A DNA stretch of 10,472 nt, from positions 1-10,472 of the forward strand of contig FWCC01000431.1 of assembly GCA_900169235.1 (NCBI GenBank), read 5' to 3'. The DNA is from Zarea fungicola. Lineage: Eukaryota; Ascomycota; Sordariomycetes; Hypocreales; Cordycipitaceae. Position 1 is the first letter of the stretch, and each line of letters opens with the position of its first letter. Positions 7,584-10,472 of the stretch are shown piece after piece. Made by a program: the position numbers and the translations under genes. Below the pieces are notes generated by a model. That model made no database searches. It saw only the letters and a list, made by a program, of their open reading frames with translations, and was not told the DNA's origin.

Positions 7584-8441
7584 TCAGTACCATCCGCCCG
7601 GTTCGTTTAGTTTTGCGTTAATGTATGGAGCAATAACATAGAAAAAGATATAGAGGCATTTAATTTCCTTCTCTGGGATAGTACCCAGGCGGTAAAGGGG
7701 GGTTGCTTTGATACAGCGAACTCGCTCGAGAATGTATGGAGCTGCCCGACAGAAGTCTTCCCACACGATCTCTTGTTTCTGGAAGTAACCATAGATTTGC
7801 TTAAGTCGATAGAAAAGTCCATCTTTGCCGGCAGCTGATAGTAATGGGTGGATCTCTGGAAACGTTGCGAACTTAGAATGCAGCATTTCGATGACATCTC
7901 GATATGCGTTCTGAAACCCCACTGGGACATAAGGCTCTTGGAGTGTTGAAGGACCAGATATTGTATCTTGAGGTCCCAGTGCGACAAAGGGCTCCTGGGT
8001 TGTTTGAGGACTAGCCAGCGTATCTCGTAGGGCCCTCAGCTTAGGTATGATGAGGTGCATCAATAAACAAGCATTCTGAACATCAGATACGGTTTCAACT
8101 GGGACTTGGCCACCCCGCAACCTATCAAACTTAGGCAAAAAGTGATCCAGTGCTCCTGCCATGCCTATACAGAAGTCTCGTAGCTCATATAGATTTGTTT
8201 TAGATCCTGGTGGCTGAGATAGAGCATTGTGAAGGCTCTCGACCATCCTGCTTTCTGATGCATCAGCCTCTCCGGTTACTAGTAACCACCAAGCAATATA
8301 TCGTTCATTGCTACTGTTGAAGTAGCGACTGTCTGGCTTGCATAGTTCTGATTCTAGGCGTTCTTTAAACCACTTTAGTAGGAACTTGGGGTTTCGAAAG
8401 CTAGGGGCCTCCTGCGAATTTAGAGATGAATTTTCTGCCAT
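7584..8441 (-). CDS. Hypothetical protein with a 19-residue duplication
   Basis: I do not recognise this protein. From ATG 8441 it has 285 residues. That start is preferred over ATG 8468 because it has A at -3 and G at +4, and a TATA box at 8496-8505 would put the transcription start close to 8468 itself. The product looks soluble and mostly helical, with no signal peptide; the C-terminus (KCLYIFFYVIAPYINAKL) is hydrophobic but interrupted by charge, so a membrane segment is doubtful. In the middle two adjacent 19-residue units share T..P.T.QEP.V..G.Q. A block before them (ELRDFCIGMAGAL through LLMHLIIPKL) resembles part of the next gene on the same strand (8750-9268), suggesting diverged tandem paralogues. 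No intron is needed. Confidence 0.75.
   Translation of the reverse strand: MAENSSLNSQEAPSFRNPKFLLKWFKERLESELCKPDSRYFNSSNERYIAWWLLVTGEADASESRMVESLHNALSQPPGSKTNLYELRDFCIGMAGALDHFLPKFDRLRGGQVPVETVSDVQNACLLMHLIIPKLRALRDTLASPQTTQEPFVALGPQDTISGPSTLQEPYVPVGFQNAYRDVIEMLHSKFATFPEIHPLLSAAGKDGLFYRLKQIYGYFQKQEIVWEDFCRAAPYILERVRCIKATPLYRLGTIPEKEIKCLYIFFYVIAPYINAKLNEPGGWY
7909..8022 (-). repeat. 57-bp diverged tandem duplication inside a coding region
   Basis: The blocks 7909-7965 and 7966-8022 align without gaps at a 57-bp period (for example AAGGCTCTTGG with AGGGCTCCTGG). They encode two 19-residue units in which nine positions are identical and most of the rest are conservative (F/Y, L/I, D/N, L/V). 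The duplication is old and its frame has been kept. Confidence 0.8.
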
Positions 8442-8486
8442 ATTGTAATATTGGTTTGAACTTCGCATACTTGGTAAATAATACAA

Positions 8487-8749
8487 TCTGTCTGCTTTTT
8501 TTATAAGTTGTTTATGTAGTACATGATGACTTACCGGATCTAGTAGACGGGAGTGTCAAATCCGTTTTAGCGTTTGAAGTTGCCAGTTTAATTACAAAAA
8601 ACTGTTTACCTATGTTGAACTAATTCCAGCCAGTTGCAACCAAGCACATGGGCGATTTCTAGAGCACTACTTTTGGACATGCACTCTTAATATTATTGAA
8701 GTTAACGTTTTATAAAATCTCAGCTTAGCCATTGAGCTACTTTGCTAAG
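8487..8749. other. Intergenic region, promoter of the gene to the left
   Basis: This stretch is AT-rich with stops in all frames. It holds the TATA box at 8496-8505 and the 3' region of the gene ending at 8750. Nothing else is recognisable. Confidence 0.6.
8496..8505 (-). promoter_or_regulatory. TATA box of the gene ending at 7584
   Basis: Read on the minus strand this is TATAAAAAAA, about 55 bp upstream of ATG 8441 and under 30 bp upstream of ATG 8468. The spacing favours the downstream start. Confidence 0.5.
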
Positions 8750-8751
8750 CT
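8722..8751 (-). repeat. 8-bp inverted repeat at the stop codon
   Basis: AGCTTAGC (8722-8729) and GCTAAGCT (8744-8751) are perfect inverted repeats separated by 14 bp. The right arm overlaps the TAG stop (8750-8752) of the gene ending there. A small mRNA hairpin could form, but no function can be assigned. Confidence 0.6.
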
Positions 8752-9268
8752 ACATATAATGGCGTGCACAAAATAAGCTAGGGAACGCTCTCTCCGTGAT
8801 ATTCGACCCAAGCTCAGGCAAGAAAAGTGCAATGAAAAGTCGGACCTTTATCAAGTTTTGATGCTCGATGGTTTCGCCACGCTTGCATTGTTTAGTGTAA
8901 TCAGTTACTACTCTGAGAGTCGAGGAGAGTCCATCATAGAATTCTTGGAGGCACTCAAGTTGGCTTAGGCTCTCAGGGCCGTTGGAGAATTCATTCATTT
9001 CCTGCTGATTGTCCCGCTCCGTAGCTGTCAGAATTTTCCTGGCAAAAGTTTTATCACTGGTTTGCCAGCAACCAGATGAATAGATTGAAGCATTCTGGGC
9101 GGCAGTTTCTCGGAATTTTGACAAAAAGTCCTGCCCAGAGATTACCCCCGCGGCGTGCTGATGTTGCCGCTGTAGGGCTGCAAAAGCCTCGGCTGTTGGG
9201 GTGTCTGGTCTTGGCTCCATAATGGCGGTATCCAGAGCGCGATGCTGCGGGGAGGAAGCCGGGTCCAT
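8750..9268 (-). CDS. Hypothetical protein, 172 residues, possible truncated paralogue
   Basis: I do not recognise this protein. It starts at an ATG with G at both -3 and +4. The N-terminus is rich in Pro, Ala, Gln and His and probably disordered for about 40 residues; the remainder looks helical and soluble. Residues from about 45 to 155 follow the same order of weakly similar blocks as the 285-residue protein on the same strand downstream: FLSKFRE, then KILTATE, NEFSNGPES, LQEFYDGLSSTL and LFIALFLPEL. It stops where that protein continues into its duplicated units, so it may be a shortened copy. After the TAG nine further codons are open before TGA, meaning the C-terminus could have been recently cut. 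No clear TATA box is seen. Confidence 0.6.
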   Translation of the reverse strand: MDPASSPQHRALDTAIMEPRPDTPTAEAFAALQRQHQHAAGVISGQDFLSKFRETAAQNASIYSSGCWQTSDKTFARKILTATERDNQQEMNEFSNGPESLSQLECLQEFYDGLSSTLRVVTDYTKQCKRGETIEHQNLIKVRLFIALFLPELGSNITERAFPSLFCARHYM

Positions 9269-9346
9269 TTCAATTCTTTGGGTGTGGCCGCGATGAGTGA
9301 AAGATGTTAGTTCTTTGCAGCCGTTGTTATCAAGTGCGTCTACTAA

Positions 9347-9586
9347 TTAAAAAGGAAACAGCTCATAGCATATGAAATCTAAGAACCTGTCTCTAGTTTC
9401 CTGTGTCTTACTTTGGGTTTTCATGTAGCCAATGAGGGGCTTTTCACCATTTGTTGCCCAAATTAGCCAGGGAAAGAACAGGCTACTTGTGGCTCGGGGC
9501 GGACTGTCTTTGACCAGACCATAATACTGCAGTGGCTGGGCAAAAGCCACGCCGACTACATGGACATATGGATGTGCGACAGCCAA
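9347..9586 (-). pseudogene. Coding-like fragment without a start
   Basis: Seventy-nine codons are open, but the frame begins right after a TGA with TTG as the first possible start, and the only ATG is late (the MKTQSK stretch), so it cannot be a complete gene as it stands. The translation looks protein-like (SSLFFPWLIWATNGEKPLIGY, then ETRDRFLDFICYELFPF). It may be the last exon of a spliced gene or a remnant. It lies just upstream of, and on the same strand as, the gene starting at 9268. I cannot name a family. Confidence 0.3.
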
Positions 9587-9748
9587 TCAATTCTCCGCCC
9601 TGCATTTGCACTTGTGGCGTCACGCCTCCGCTCTGGACAAGCGTGGTGGTCCGTCGTCACAAAACAAAGTTTAGCTAGATTAGATATTCCCGCTCAGGTA
9701 CCGGCGCTCTAGCTGATTCATCTCGCTACAATCTCGTAACCAGCTCTT
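9587..9748. promoter_or_regulatory. Upstream region of the NLR-like gene
   Basis: The 160 bp before the NLR-like gene hold no recognisable gene and no canonical TATA box; the best AT-rich patch is near 9673-9688. This must contain much of the promoter and leader. The fragment on the other strand lies immediately beyond it. Confidence 0.4.
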
Positions 9749-9760
9749 ATGAAAACATGA
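9749..9760 (+). promoter_or_regulatory. Three-codon upstream frame overlapping the main start
   Basis: ATG AAA ACA TGA begins 8 bp before the main ATG (9757), and its TGA (9758-9760) overlaps that ATG by two bases (ATGA). If the leader includes it, ribosomes starting here would stop on top of the main start, where reinitiation or leaky scanning would be needed. Such arrangements often lower translation. Confidence 0.55.
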
Positions 9761-10472
9761 GCATGGCATCAGCGGACGACGATACCGGCAACAAAGCGCG
9801 AAAGCGGCGCCGGCTCTCCAACGGGGATTATACCGTCGGCTGGATCTGTGCTATTACAACGGAATACGTAGCGGCCAAGGTCTTTATTGACCAGGAGCAT
9901 GCACCCCCCGCCTATACAGCTCTCCATGATAACAACGACTACACGCTCGGACGGATCGGCGAACACAATGTTGTGATTGCCGTGTTGCCAAGTGGAGAAT
10001 ACGGCACAGCGTCTGCTGCTGGAGTAGCTCGCGACATGCTCCATAGCTTCCCCAGCATTCGAATCGGGCTTATGGTTGGGGTTGGTGGAGGCGCACCGAG
10101 CTCAAAACACGATATCCGACTCGGTGATATTGTTGTGAGCGAACCTCGGAATGGCCTCGGAGGCGTGTTTCAATATGACTTTGGCAAGAATGGTCAAGGC
10201 CAGCCATTCCAACCGACGCGCTTTCTTGCGCCGCCGCCGCCGATACTACTGACTGCAATAAGTGGGCTAAGAGCTGAATATGAGATCAAAGGTCATGCAA
10301 TTCAAGAAAATGTCGGAGCTTGTCTGGCGGCCCAAAAAAGGCTACGAAAGAAGTACGGCCGCCCTGATGTAGCAACCGACCGGTTGTACCAATCAGAGGT
10401 TGTTCATCCGCTAAGCGAAGCATCTTGCCTGAGCAGTTGTGGCAGCGATGCCCCGTCTGTGATCGTGCGCAC
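9757..10472 (+). CDS. NLR-like protein, N-terminal nucleoside phosphorylase domain (partial)
   Basis: The frame is open from ATG 9757 to the window edge, 238 complete codons, so the 3' part is missing. Residues 1-24 form an acidic then strongly basic leader (DDD, then RKRRRL at 15-20, a possible nuclear signal). From residue 25 the sequence is the PNP/UDP-type phosphorylase fold of fungal NLR-like proteins: YTVGWICAI at 25-33, YTLGRIGEHNVVIAVLPSG at 62-80, YGTASAA at 82-88, the glycine-rich MVGVGGGAP at 106-114, then DIRLGDIVVS at 119-128. In bacterial relatives this fold cleaves nucleosides; in fungal receptors it is the effector or sensing module before NB-ARC or NACHT and repeats. Whether this one has those domains cannot be seen. 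ATG 9763 is a second possible start. GC and codon use look more typical of an active gene than the left half of the window. Confidence 0.92.
   Translation, partial: MSMASADDDTGNKARKRRRLSNGDYTVGWICAITTEYVAAKVFIDQEHAPPAYTALHDNNDYTLGRIGEHNVVIAVLPSGEYGTASAAGVARDMLHSFPSIRIGLMVGVGGGAPSSKHDIRLGDIVVSEPRNGLGGVFQYDFGKNGQGQPFQPTRFLAPPPPILLTAISGLRAEYEIKGHAIQENVGACLAAQKRLRKKYGRPDVATDRLYQSEVVHPLSEASCLSSCGSDAPSVIVR

Noticed and set aside
7607..7987. 126-codon minus-strand frame overlapping the orphan gene
   Set aside because: It is an alternative frame of the same strand, Ser/His/Lys/Gln-rich without pattern; the main frame carries the preserved 19-residue duplication.
8700..8760. TAGCTCAATGG on the minus strand, a good match to a tRNA A-box
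   Set aside because: No B-box and no cloverleaf can be built downstream; the motif is part of the inverted repeat at a gene end.
9769..10258. Two minus-strand frames opposite the NLR-like gene
   Set aside because: They are antisense to a clearly conserved phosphorylase-like domain.

Overview
The window looks like nuclear DNA from a filamentous ascomycete (Pezizomycotina). Three things point there: a purine/uridine-phosphorylase-like domain of the type found at the N-terminus of fungal NLR-like proteins, a fungal-style F-box gene, and a small Myb/SANT-like gene whose parts can be joined by short fungal-sized GT-AG introns. Hypocreales is a guess from the feel of the proteins, not something shown. 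Gene density is low, proteins without recognisable domains are common, and four NN pairs mark unresolved bases, so this reads as an accessory, gene-poor stretch of a draft assembly.

Layout. Positions 1-4150 hold no gene I can recognise. There are short open frames (the best are 3208-3558 on + and 2007-2657 on -), several short tandem duplications and one imperfect palindrome. Positions 4303-5636 (-) encode an F-box protein with a roughly 200-residue N-terminal extension and a likely one-base discontinuity near its C-terminus. A 545-bp intergenic region with a TATA box facing each way and a pyrimidine-rich tract separates it from a divergent gene at 6181-7225 (+), which ends in a Myb/SANT-like domain and can be modelled with three exons. 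Positions 7584-8468 (-) and 8750-9268 (-) encode two proteins of unknown function that show weak collinear similarity to each other. The first contains an exact-period duplication of 19 residues. A small coding-like fragment lies at 9347-9586 (-). From 9757 (+) to the window edge runs the 5' part of an NLR-like gene: a short acidic/basic leader, then a nucleoside-phosphorylase-like domain, cut off by the end of the sequence.

How the genes may relate. In fungi the phosphorylase-like domain commonly sits before NB-ARC/NACHT and repeat domains in receptor-like proteins proposed to act in non-self recognition. F-box proteins recruit substrates to SCF ubiquitin ligases. A Myb-like factor and a pair of diverged orphan paralogues beside them would fit a variable, fast-changing locus, but that link is inference from proximity alone. 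I see no CRISPR, no tRNA or rRNA, no complete transposon and no clear terminal inverted repeats.
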